Source: Acanthamoeba castellanii str. Neff
Lineage: Eukaryota; Discosea; Longamoebia; Acanthamoebidae
NCBI RefSeq assembly: GCF_000313135.1
Contig: NW_004457442.1
Span: 111,691 to 175,690, forward strand
Direction of reading: 5' to 3'
DNA length: 64,000 nucleotides
The notes under the pieces were generated by a model. The model did not search any database and was not told the origin of the DNA. It saw only the letters and a program-made list of their open reading frames with translations. Shown piece by piece: positions 33,651 to 44,312 of the stretch. The stretch's first letter is position 1. The number at the start of each line of letters is the position of its first letter. The translations under genes and the position numbers were made by a program.

Positions 33651-36226
33651 TCACCAGAGACCGCGTTCGTTGGCCATACGCCATTCGCGCTCGACGGCGC
33701 GGCCCCGGCGCTGCTCGGCCTGTCGCAGGTCGTAGCGGTACTCGCCGTTGCCCCGGTAGCGCTCGCGATTGCCCCTCGTCCAGTTCCGATCCACCTCCTT
33801 CCTGAACCTGGTTGGGGGGGAGCGCAGCGCTGTAGTGCGATGCGGTGTGGGTGCGGTGTGTGCGATGTGTGGTGTGTGCGGTGTGTGCAGTGTGCTAAAG
33901 TTAATTACCGTTTGGTCTGGGTGCTCCTGCCCTTGAGTGTGTCCCGATTCACCTTGCGCACGTAGATCTGGGGCCAGACCCAGCTCCGTTCCCCAGACTC
34001 ATAAAATTGCTTGGTGGCCCGTCTGAACTCTGGCCGACCCTACACGCACGCACCACACACGCACACACGCACACACGCAGGCACACACGCACACACGCAC
34101 ACACACGCCACACACGCACGCACGACACACGACGCACATACGACACACGACAGAATCAGTCGCTGCTAACACTCCAGGGTCAACGAGCCACACACGTACC
34201 CCGAAGAGGTGCACAAAGTGCTGGTGGAAGTACTTGCGCAGGAACCCGAGGGTCAGGTCCCAACGCCAGCCCTCGATCTTGAACGAGTGCGGCTCGTTGG
34301 AGTGCAAATCGGTCAGGATCCGGCTCGCATGCCGCTCGCGCCGCACGATCTCATTGCACCGTGCAGCCTCCTCCCGCTCATCGGCGTCGGCCGCCTGGTG
34401 GAGCCGCCGGCGGTAGTCGTCGGCCCGCAGCTCCGCGGCGAGCGCGCGGAAGAAACTGGCCTCGCGCCGCGCCCACTTGCGCTCCGGCCCACCGCGTGTG
34501 CGGCGGCCGCTCGTACCGCTCCGCGCCCTCGCCTCGCACAGCTCCACGAACCGCCGCTTGCCCTCGAACGACATCTCGCGCTCATCCACCTCCTCCACTT
34601 CGTCATCGTCGTCGAGGCCGTCGCCGTCGCTGTCGCCGTCGTCGTTGGCGCGGCTGAGGCGGTAGAGAACGCCGAGCAGGGTGGCGGCGTGCGTGCGCAC
34701 CCGACTCGAGCTGGCGACGTCGGAGCCACGGCTGCTGCTCTGGTGGTCCGCGAGGAAGAAGAGGCTGATGAGGGCCTCCTTGTGGCTGCCGATGAAGGCG
34801 CGCACGTCGTTGTCCGAATCGACCAGGCTCAGCAGGAAGGCGATCGTGCCCAGCGCGGCCGCGTATTCCGCCTCGCTCTTACCGCTGCCGACCAGCAGCG
34901 CGCCCAAGTTATCATCAATAGAGAATTCATCGTCGTCTTCGTCATCGTCTTCGCCATCGTCATCCTCGATCGCCTCTTCTTCGTCTTCTTCATCATCGCT
35001 ATCATCGTCGTCATCATTAGCGTCGTCGTCGTCGTCGCTGTTGTCTTTGGCGGCCAATTGCCGGACGTCGCCCAGGTAGAGCCCGGCCAGCGTCGCGCAC
35101 GTCTCCAGGGCCACAGCCTGGTCCTCGAGCACGAAGCAGACCACCGCGAGCGCGTACATGGCCTCCGCCCGCAGCCGGGTCCGCTTCGCGGCGTTGCCGG
35201 CGTCCGACGTCAGCACCCGATGGAGCACCTCCATCACGCCGGGCACCGCCTTGCCGCCCTTGGGGTTACCCTTCGGGTTGCGCGGCGCCCTGGTCGCGGT
35301 GGCAGCCGATGGAGTGGCGGTGGTGGGGCAGCCGAGGAGGAGGTGGGCGTGGGCGCAGGTGCAGAGCACGGCGAGCGCCGAGACCAGTCGGAGGGTGGCC
35401 ACCTGCACCTCCAGCTCCAGGTCTTCGCCCTTCGACTTCACCTTCCGGTTCCTGCTCGGCTGGTCGTCATCTTCGTTGCTTTCACCATTGTCGTCGTCAT
35501 CTTCATCATCATCTCCGCCATCATCACTGTATTCCTTCTGGTGGTCTTGTTCGTCGTCGTCGTCGTCGTCGTCGCTTTCGTGGGCCTCGACCGGATCGCA
35601 ACCCGCGGGCAGTGGGGTTGATGGTGGGGCCATGACCGGCCGCAGCTGGGCGGCGATCCACCGGCGCAGCTCAATCAGGCGCTCCTCCGCAGTCACGCCC
35701 TCACCCTCCAGCCAATCAAATGCTGCATGGGCACAGTCCCACACAGACGCAAACATGAGTGATCAGAATCATCCACCTTTTGCCTGCTCAAACGGTTGAG
35801 CCCACGCACGCACAGCACGTACTTAGCGTTGGCCGCTCATGCTGCAGGGCGTGAATGAGCCCTTCCACCGCCACCTGCCAGCAATCTCATCAGTCTCATA
35901 ATTTGTATTTTTATGCAAAAAAATAGAAAGTACTACAGCAGCCATTTTATTTGTATTTATTTGTATAAGTAATCATAATAATTGACAGATTTAATTCTCA
36001 TATTTAATTTACAAACATAATTAATAATAAGGGGTTGAACCTTGCGACGGCGGAGGTCGGCCTGGCGGAGGAAAGAGTTCCACTTGCGGTTGCACGGAGT
36101 CGTCCAGGCGCTTCGTTCCTCGTTGTCGTCGCGCTTGCACTCGACCTCGACATAGCGCCACTTCCTGGAGTCCTTCAGCTTCTTCTGCTGACCCCGCACC
36201 ACCTGCCGAGATCGCCTCTGGTCCAT
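33651..36226 (-). CDS. Interferon-related developmental regulator (IFRD)-like protein
   Basis: Helical-repeat protein of the IFRD/PC4 type, a possible transcription or ribosome-associated regulator. The proposed first exon (36226-36035) is basic. A short exon (about 35875-35825) reads VAVEGLIHALQHERPTL. The large exon (to about 34210) holds LRLVSALAVLCTCAHA, AEAMYALAVVCFVLED, GTIAFLLSLVDSD and several long Asp runs. It ends WRWDLTLGFLRKYFHQHF, VHLFG, which matches the IFRD C-terminal domain (family: W..K...F...LG..HL). Later exons read GRPEFRRATKQFYESGERSW and an Arg-rich tail ending RMANERGLW-stop. Joining of the first two exons is less certain. Introns contain CA/ACGCAC simple repeats. Confidence 0.68.
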
Positions 36227-36371
36227 ATCGTTCTCCTTTTGCTTTCGTGACGAGTTATGTTCTTTCTTCTCTTCTCTTCTCGGTCTCCTGGGGGGAGGGA
36301 ACTAAAACTCGACGTTCAGCGAACAGCCGCTCTCGGTATTATTTGAGAAATCGAGGGTTGCGTGGTAACGC

Positions 36372-37455
36372 TCAATGCCACAGGTTGTGGCAGAACTCGT
36401 GGAAGCGCAGCTTCGCGGCCGGGAGGAGCCGCGCCACTACGAACGCGGTGCCTGCGGCTACACGCTGCTCGGGGCTCGGTGCTTCTACTCGGTCCTTCTT
36501 CGCCATTGTTGGGTCGATTGCCGCTGCCTCGGCTTCCTCCTCTTCCTCTTCCTCGCCCGCCTCTTCTTCTTCGTCTTCGAAGAGATTGGGTCCGCTGCCA
36601 TCAGAGTTGTCGTAGGAGAAGTGAGCCGTCCCACAGTGCGGGTGGGCGCCGATCACACCCACGAACACGAACTCGCGATCTCGTCGGTCCACCATAAAAG
36701 CGTACCTGCACGCACGATGATGACGACGACGACGACGACGACGACGATGATGTTTAGCATTAGTACTACGCCTCATAACACGACACCCACACGACACGCC
36801 CACACGCACACACACACGTCAGATAGGCATACTCGATGGAACTATCGTCAAATGCGAGGTAAGTGATCTCGAATCGCGCCTGGGCAGGCAGGGGCGAGGA
36901 GTAGAACACGCGCAGCTTGGCCCCGCCGTCGACCGCTGCCATGCGCTGGCCCTCTAGGGGGCCGCACGACGTAACGAATCCGTGCTCAACCTCGTCGCGT
37001 CTCGTCCGCGATGTCTCGTCGTGCTCGAACCACTCAGGCACCGCCTCGAACTCGCCCAGCAGCTGCTGGCCTTCTTCGATCAGCTCGTCGTCGACCTCCT
37101 CGTCGCAGTAGTTGATGCTGCCCGCGATGCCGGTGAGGTGGCCGATCTGGCCCCCGCCGCCTATGTTGGCCACCTGGCTCCACATGAACGGCTTGACAGC
37201 GTTGTAGTCAGGTGGTGGGCCGGCGGCAGCTGCCAGCCTGGCCTGGCGTCGTTGGGAGACCGCCGCGGGGTCGCCGACCCTCCGCCACTTGCCGAGTCCC
37301 TTGCCGCCCCTTCCCCGCCCAATATGTGTAGTAGAGGGGAGGGGAGGCACCCCAGGCAGCCCCTGCGATTTTTCATCACCCTGGGCTTTGTCGTCCTCTT
37401 CTTCACCACCTTTTTCCTCTTCGGCCACGACTTCTTCTTCTCTTGCTCTCTTCAT
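36372..37455 (-). CDS. Hypothetical acidic protein
   Basis: Two exons joined over an intron at about 36815-36707. The start MKRAREEEVVAEEEK is charged, then RGRGGKGLGKW. A middle region reads KPFMWSQVANIGGGGQIGHL, EGQQLLGEFEAVPEWFEHDE and RVFYSSPLPAQARFEITYLAF. Exon 2 reads YAFMVDRRDREFVFVGVIGA, HPHCGTAHFSYDNSDGSGPN, then a Glu/Asp run and LPAAKLRFHEFCHNLWH-stop. I recognise no domain and see no signal or membrane segment. The acidic tract could be a nuclear or chaperone-type tail. Confidence 0.6.
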
Positions 37456-37622
37456 TGCTTCTTCCTTTTGAAAAAAGAACTCGTTTTTCTTCTTCTGCGA
37501 AAAGAAGAATGATTTTTATCTGAGGCGGGCGGAGGAAAAAGCACCTATGTGCGCTGTTGTAAACAGTGCCATCATCGATGGTTGAGAGGGTTTGGGGGGG
37601 GGGGTGTTGAGAGCCCCACTCC

Positions 37623-38247
37623 TTAGCACGAGGAGCCGACGATGTTGGCGGGACATCCCTCGCTGAGCTCGAACAGCTTGAACTGCGCGGTGATCACGTT
37701 ACCGGACTGGTCGAAGCCCACGCCCGGCAGGGCGCCGTTGTTGCAGCCGAGCGAAACGTTCTGGAACATCTGCGAGCCGACTGCCATCCGCAGCACGCCC
37801 TCGCGGGTCACCAGGACGTCGAACGCGTTCTGGGCCATGCGCGACGACACCTGCTCGGCGCTGAAGGGCTGGGCCGCGCCCCTGTTGCAGCCGACGTTGA
37901 GGCTCGACAGCACGCCGAACGAAGGCGAGTCCTGTTCACGAGGCCGTTGTAGTAGCGGTTGAAGTAGACATTGCCCTGCGCGTGCGACACCTGATCATGA
38001 TGGAAGCCAGAAGTGTAAGTTGCGGTGCACTTATCAAAGTCAGATATTGAAGGGGAATCCGTACTGCAGAGGTGGAGGCGCTGGCGGTGGTGATGGTGAG
38101 CTGCACGCAGCGATAGCCCTGGGCGCCGGAGAAGATGGGCTCGAGGGCGGAGGCACAGCTGTCGAGTCCGCTGGTGCTGGGCGTCATGGAAAGGACCGCG
38201 ACGAAGAGCACGAAGGCGATGCGAGCGATGTTGATGGAGGCAGCCAT
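37623..38247 (-). pseudogene. Secreted protein of unknown function with an apparent frameshift
   Basis: ATG at 38247 starts a signal peptide (IARIAFVLFVAVLSM, cleavage near TSG-LDS). Exon 1 ends TASASTSA at an intron (about 38066-37990). Exon 2 reads VSHAQGNVYFNRYYNGLVN, then the open frame shifts near 37937-37930 into SSLNVGCNRGAAQPFSAEQ... ending CPANIVGSSC-stop. One extra base there would restore a single frame, so this is either a sequencing error or a broken gene. Two related segments (LNVGCNRGA and VSLGCNNGA) hint at an internal duplication. No domain recognised. Confidence 0.55.
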
Positions 38248-38822
38248 GAGCTTGGAAGTTGGGTTGTCCAAAGAGTTGTAGGTTGTTGATGCTTGTGAAG
38301 TTGGTGATGTTGATGCTACTGGTGTTGGACACGGCACTTTTTAAGGCCAGGTCGGGGCATGCGCTGCCCGGCAAGCACAGCCACGAGAAGGAGAACACAG
38401 GGGAAATGCACATAGCCTACCTCGATGCTGCGGCCGATGAGGTCACCAGGGCATGAGGCGTCGAGCCAAGGGCGAATGAGATGTCCTTCCTGACATTCCA
38501 GAGGGGCTACGTCGCACTGTGCGACCAATCCCTCAGCTTGACTTAGCCATCATGAGGCTGATCCGGACGAAGAGACGGAGAAATACCAAGGAGGCGTGGG
38601 TTTGAGCCCCCTGCGCGAGTACGTGTGGACTCCCACAGCCGCGTGCGCCCAACCTCCTTTCTCCTTGACGGTTGGGAATTCCCATTTAGGAAAGTGTCAG
38701 GTGTCGACAGAAATTCTCACTTCGGCCCGGCTTGTGTGGTGGGCTGGGTGTTGACTGCACCAGGTGGCAAACAGTTACTAACCTTTTTTGTTCGTATAAA
38801 AGTGTAGGATCAGGTAATGCGA
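38248..38822. other. Intergenic, no gene seen
   Basis: 575 bp between two minus-strand genes. A short GTGGGTTTGAGCCCC resembles a tRNA B box but no cloverleaf can be folded around it. It presumably holds the 3' end of the carboxypeptidase transcript and the promoter of the secreted-protein gene. Confidence 0.5.
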
Positions 38823-40862
38823 CTAGATGTGGGTGAGGATGTAGTTGGCCATCACGCGCACCGCAGCGAAGGTCTCCTGCCCAGTGGGCACGATCTCGCT
38901 GGCCGGCAACACGAAGCCGTAGCGACCTAAAGACCCAAAAGCAACAGAAGAGGCGCGTGCGTGAGATCAAACCCGAAACGAGTCCTCCGGACCCTAGAGT
39001 CGACGTACCGGTGTCCCTGAGCTCAACGCTGTATGACCAGGTGACGTTGCGCGCACCGTAGGTCCAGTCATCGGCGCCACCAGAGGCGACGTAGATCACC
39101 TTGGCACTGGGTCCATAGCCATACACCTTGCCGTGCGTGGCCTTGATCGCCGCCACAGCCACTATAAAAAGCGAAAGCGACGCCACGCTCGGAGTTAGTT
39201 TTGTGGGGGTTGGACTAACAAGTGTTACGGGCAAGCATACACTTGGACAGGTCGTTCTGGGTGGTGAAGTCCTTGGGCACCTCCGCCGTGGTCCAGCCCC
39301 ATTGCTGCGAAAGCAGAGAATCGGTGGGCACAAAAAATTAACACTGGATGAAGAAGTGGTGTGTGGGGCGGGGGCACGTACGCTCATCCACAGCTGCGAG
39401 TAAGAATGAATATCGGCGTAGCCCTTGACGTTGCCCTGTGCGGAGATGTAATCGGCCAAGGCGGTCACTTCGGGCTCGGAGAAGGATTTGGGGCCTGCAA
39501 CGCCGCCGAGATGAATGTTGTGTGCATGAGCCAGTGCGGAGTGGTCGCAATCACAATCAAAAGAGTGTGGTGATCGACTCGTACCCCTGTAGGTTTCGGA
39601 GCAAGTGTCGCCGCTGGCTCCTCCCTCGTTCCAGTGGAACGCCCAGTTCCTGTTGGTGTCGACGCCATAGCAGCGGAACCAGCTGTCCTCGTTCAGGCGG
39701 CTGAAACACGACACACGTAGAAAAGTTAGATTAAAATCAACTGCATGCAGAGAGCACCAAACAGAGCTCTGAGTAATACCGATTCTTTCTCCACATGCGG
39801 TCCGTGGTCCAGCTGTAAACGTAACCGTCGGCGTTGATCACCGGGAAGATGGTCCACTCGACCTCATCCACCATCTTCGTCACTTCGTCGTCCTACGCCG
39901 TTGGATTTCATATCAGAGAGGTTGCACATAAGTCTCGGAGGGTTTCGTTTCTTACACACACACTCTCTCTCTCTCTCTCTCGCTTACCTTGCCATAGAGG
40001 GACACGAGCTGGTTGGCAATGTACGCGTTGGTCATCGGGCTGATCCACTCACGCGCATGTTGGCCTCCGTTGTACACAATGCCGACCTTCCCTGTGTGGT
40101 TGGCATGCGGAGTTGGCCCAGGTTTCATTCCACCACAGTGGTCCAAAGAGCGTCGTGACAGGCGGCGAGCAGGTACGTGTATTGTTGGCCGACGCGATCA
40201 GCACGCCATTGATGGGACGTCCCTCCACAGTCTTGCCGATCGTCTGCGCCGACGGTTGGTGTAAGGTTAGAGTAGAGGCACGCGATCGGAGCTAAAACCA
40301 AGAAGAGGAACGAGAGGGTACCTTTTTGGTGACGAGGTCGGGGTAGTTGGTCGCGAGGAGGTCGAGGAACTGGTTGAACTCGTCCAGCGAGCGGTAAGTG
40401 TCGAAGAAGCTCTCCGCGGTCATCTCTCTGCCTGCAGCCGCCTGACAAGAAATAAAAATAAAGTCAAATAAAATAAACAAAAAATGAGCAAATCGATTAA
40501 TAAATAACCATAAATTAGCAAAAAAATGATCGACGTACAAGGACCGAGGCGCGCTCGGCGTCGATGTCCTGCTGCAGGTCGTTGCTCATAACACGCAGGG
40601 GCACGTCCTCGACTGCGGCGACTGAGCGAGGCAGACGCACGTCAATCCACTCCGGGTGGCGCGCCCACACGTCGAGGCCGCGAGCAGACGTCCAGCGTTC
40701 AATCTTGGCGCGGTCTTCCGCCCTGCGCACGTCGAACCGCACCACCTGCTGTCCCTCGTAGGAAACCGGAGCGGTCGGCTCGGGCACGAACGACGCCCAA
40801 GCCGTCGCCGACGCCAGCGCCAGCACCAGCACCGCCAACACCCTCGTTGGCCGCATCTGCAT
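38823..40862 (-). CDS. Secreted zinc carboxypeptidase (M14A) with propeptide
   Basis: Extracellular or lysosomal metallocarboxypeptidase. The signal peptide MQMRPTRVLAVLVLALASAT lies at 40862-40800. The propeptide (FDVRRAEDRAKIERW..., 40750-40530) comes next. After an AT-rich intron the catalytic domain follows: FFDTYRSLDEFNQFLDLL, TIGKTVEGRPINGVLIAS, then zinc ligands His and Glu in NGGQHAREWISP (about 40080-40045). Next are FPVINADGYVYSW, YGVDTNRNW (about 39670-39640) and DIHSYSQLWM with the third zinc-ligand His (about 39410). The general-base Glu lies in YSVELRDTG (about 39035). The end is VRVMANYILTHI-stop. About nine exons. All catalytic residues appear intact. Confidence 0.92.
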
Positions 40863-41656
40863 CTTCCTCTTCGCTTTCTTCCAATTAATATTTATGTTTA
40901 TTTAATTTTATTAATTCTAATTGTCGACGGTCAGGTCGAATAGAAAAGAAAAAGATGAGCCACGAAGAGACGTCTCAGTTCGACCCACCCCATGGTGTTG
41001 TGGACGGGGCGGTGGACTGCATGCGTGCTCACTCGAGTGGGGTCCCACAATAAAATGGGGTGCCGGGCCGTACAAGAAGGGCGGTGGCACTCCGCGAAAA
41101 AGTATTCCTCACGTCCTTTATGAACCGCCGGTGGCCCTCGGTCTTCGCGACCGGGCACAATGACCGCCGGCGTTTGCACTAGGACGGAGATGCGAACCCC
41201 AGGGTGCCTAAAAGGGAAGGTGCGACCTCCATAGCGTGTGGCATGAGACACTTTCTTGGGACAAGGTGCCTACAGCCTTTCAACCCCACCACGAAAAAAC
41301 AACCTCCAACAAATTAGAAGAAGAACACCCAACCTGCCTCCGTGTTGGTGTGGCGGAAACGAGGGCAGTTTGATCGTGCTTCGTCCTGCGACCTGCCGGG
41401 GAGGGCAGCAAGAGGACGTCCCAGAATGCTGAGTTATTATTTTCCCGTTACGTTTGGGTCAGGGAAACGAAAAAATGAAAATTTGGCACAACGGCTTTTG
41501 GCGCGCTTTTTCGAGCGTTGCGTTTGTGCGCGAAAGCGAGCTCGAACACAAAAAGCACGACGCCAACCGTTCTTTTTGGTTACCAACAACTAGCGCCAAC
41601 CGCTGAACCTCCACCTCAAACCGCATCCGCCTCCAACGATCTCTCAACAACACATA
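40863..41656. other. Intergenic, no gene seen
   Basis: About 800 bp between divergent genes. The AT-rich part near 40880-40930 belongs to the 5' side of the carboxypeptidase. The rest is GC-rich without a sustained frame, RNA-gene boxes or repeats that I can see. Confidence 0.5.
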
Positions 41657-42021
41657 ATGTCGTCCGCTCAGCAGAACCCTCCCTCCACCCCGACCAACCC
41701 CAAGGTCTTCAGCCAGTTCAACAAGAACCCCGCGTACGTGCCGGCCAGAATGGAATCTCGAATTGGAAGCTCAATGCCTAATTGAGTTCAAATGTACGTC
41801 TTTCGCAGTCTCTACAGGAGCCCTACCGACGCGATGGTGTCGCCTTGCACGAAGCAGCTCGGCGGCTCGTCGAATCTGAGCAAGCGTGCTGTGATGGCTG
41901 CTGGCCGGTATGTCTTGCCATCTCTTCAACTGAGAAGTCCCTCAATTAACGTACCACCTCATCTCTCAGCAAGAACCTCAAGTCTGAGTTTTCGGCGATG
42001 GACAAGGAGAACTCGCAGTAA
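41657..42021 (+). CDS. Small Spo12-like protein
   Basis: Three short exons (41657-41732, 41810-41908, 41971-42021) with GT-AG borders and matching phases encode about 75 residues. Exon 1 starts MSSAQQNPPSTPTNPKVFSQ. Exon 2 holds LYRSPTDAMVSPCTKQLGG. Exon 3 ends SEFSAMDKENSQ-stop. The SPTD...SPC block matches the Spo12 family signature, including two Ser-Pro sites seven residues apart, the spacing of the regulatory phosphosites reported in yeast Spo12 (mitotic exit/FEAR network). The match is short, so the function is tentative, but the spliced frame is convincing. Confidence 0.6.
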
Positions 42022-42330
42022 GCAACCGACCACAGGTTGCATCATTCGCTGGCGAGCACGTAATTTTGTACAGATAAGGGGAATGTTCGATTCATTTCGA
42101 ACCTCAGTTAGCGCTTTAGCGATTACTACTGCGCCAAGCGTTTGCCCAACACATCGCCGAATCTCCTCCTCTTCATTGGGGCCAGGAATAAATCATCACA
42201 ATGCGATTTGTGCTTTAAATGGTGACATTGCTCTGCGATGTATTTACATGTCGGGGAGGTGGTCAAAACTGGAGAGAAAGAAGAGAGAGCCGGCAACGCA
42301 ATGGCCACGTCTGCTTGCGCCGCCCGCCTC
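42022..42330. other. Convergent intergenic region, no gene seen
   Basis: 3' flanks of the Spo12-like and TOM1-like genes. No sustained frame or RNA gene is visible. Confidence 0.5.
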
Positions 42331-43927
42331 TCAAGGGTTGAGCAGCCCGGCGTGCTCGTTGTCAGATGAACTCGTCCGGTTGCTGTTGCTGTAGCTGCTG
42401 CCATAGCCGTGCTGAACGCTGCGCTTCGTGGCGTTGACAGGCTGCACCGTCCGAATCGTCTTCTTGGTGTTGGAGGCCTTGTGCAGGATCCCGAGCATCA
42501 CCAACAGCGGGAACCACTCCAGCGCCGTGAAATAGGCTGCCACAAGAGAGGGGTGAGCGTGGTTGGTTGGTTGGTTGTGGCTGGGATGATGGAAGAGGGA
42601 GGTACCGAGGTCGAACCACCAGCGCTCGGACATGTCGGGGAAGACGAAGACGTTGAGCAGGATGATGACGGCCCGACAGCAGAAGCCGAAAGAAATCATC
42701 GTGGTCATGATTTGGATCCGCCTCAGCAGTGAGCGGCGGTTGGCGGTGGGCACGGAGTGCACCAGCCTCAGGTAGATCGCCGTTCCATAAATCATGAACG
42801 CTAAACGTTAAGAAAAGGAAGCATTAGGGAGGGTGAGAACAAGTACAAAGATGGATAGCGAAGCGATGGTCGAGGGGCTACCTAATGAAGAGCATATGAA
42901 GATGGCCGCGTCCACGATGAGCAAGGTCTCTTCCACAGGGTTGCCTGCTTTCGAGAACGACGTGTCTTCGGATTGCATCCTGGGGAGGAAGACGCTGTAA
43001 GACAGTGTGCCTCCAAGACCGAGATGGCCCGAATACGCAGGCGGAGCGGAGTGCGTACAAGGTGGCATCGAAGACGTAGAGAAGGATGACAGCGCAGTAC
43101 ATCGTGATGGTCAGCGACCAGAACACGGGACTCAGCTTCTTGATCGTCAGTTCACCGCCTCGGGCGAAGTGATAGATCTCCGCCCTGTCATCAAGTCCAT
43201 CGTGTTGCATGTAAGACACAAGTGCAGACACGCACACGCACACGCACACGCACACGCACACGTCGGAGTAACGCGAACGAACTAATGAACAACAGCAACG
43301 CGAAGACGCCAGAGCACGACCACTTTCTAACCTACAGCAAGACGCAACGTACCAGAGGAAGAGCACGATGAGGTAGTCGGTGAAGAAGAACCAGGACGGC
43401 AGTGAGTTCATAAACATGTTGGCCTTGTTGGGGATGTGTATCTCTCGCTCCATGACGAGCGGCTGCAAGAGGAAGAACACCATGCGGACTTTGGAGCACA
43501 AGAGCCCAACCGCCAAACACGCAGGAACAAGTGAGCCAGAACGAAATCACAGCGAGAAAAATCAACCGAAATGGGCTCCGCAATTGCACGTATTGACGAG
43601 CAATTTATTTGCATTAGAGACGGGTAGATGGAGCGATTAGATGTGTATCAATGACACAAACACAGGCCAGTCGCGTTAGGTCATTCCTCAAACAGAAACA
43701 ACAAAAAAATAGGGAGTAAATAGATGAACAGATAAATTGAATCAAATTCATGCCGTACCGAGGGTGCCCAAGAAGAAGATGGGGTGAAAGAAGAGCTGCC
43801 ATCGCTTGAAGTGCCCCACAACGCACAATCGTAGCATGCAAAAGATAGAAAGAAGGCACAGGAAGAAGTAGAGACCCGCCAACACGAAGTGCGTAATGTC
43901 GTAGCGCATGTCCACCTGAAAATCCAT
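42331..43927 (-). CDS. TOM1/THH1-type multi-pass membrane protein
   Basis: Seven-helix membrane protein resembling the THH1/TOM1/TOM3 domain family (GPCR-like; plant members were found as tobamovirus host factors). Segments in order: FVLAGLYFFLCLLSIFCML (about 43895-43840), WQLFFHPIFFLGTLG, MVFFLLQPLV (43470), LPSWFFFTDYLIVLFLW (about 43410-43350), AEIYHFARGG, VFWSLTITMYCAVILLYVFD (about 43125-43065), LLIVDAAIFICSSLG, FMIYGTAIYLRLVHS (42795), FGFCCRAVIILLNVFVF and LEWFPLLVMLGIL. The motif PSWFFFTDYLIVLFLWAEIY is typical of the family. The Ser/Asn-rich cytosolic tail ends EHAGLLNP-stop. The start could also be 43942. Introns contain ACGCAC repeats (43230-43262). Confidence 0.8.
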
Positions 43928-44312
43928 CTTGTCCACCACCACCGCTCGACGAGGGATCTACTTCCACGTTGTTGCGCCAGAGATGAAGATGAAAGGGAAA
44001 AACAACAATCCACCTCGCGTTGTGGCCGCACCACAAATAGCAGTTGTGAATTGTTACCCACAGTGTGGGAGTGGAATGTGAAAAATTTTGCGGGTTGGCT
44101 GCCTTGGCATAACTGAGATGTCTGCTCTGACCCTAAACGAGGACGTGGGGTCGGCCTTGATGTAAGGTACGGCGAAGGCCTTGGTGCGGCACCGGTGGCC
44201 CTCTTTCGTTCGCATAAGGCCTGGAGCTTGGATTGGCGTTAAGAAGAAAGCAGGAAAGAAAATTGCAGCATAAAAGCCAGTTTTGGGCGAGGGCGGCAAG
44301 CAAAACAAACAG
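43928..44312. other. Divergent promoter region, no gene seen
   Basis: 385 bp between the divergent TOM1-like and nucleotidyltransferase genes. No coding frame or clear core element was recognised. Confidence 0.5.

Noticed and set aside
35000..35600. Low-complexity GAC/GTC repeats as a minisatellite
   Set aside because: They encode Asp runs in frame within the IFRD-like protein, with irregular spacing.
38590..38625. tRNA gene suggested by GTGGGTTTGAGCCCC
   Set aside because: No acceptor, D or anticodon stem can be paired around it and the T-stem itself does not close.
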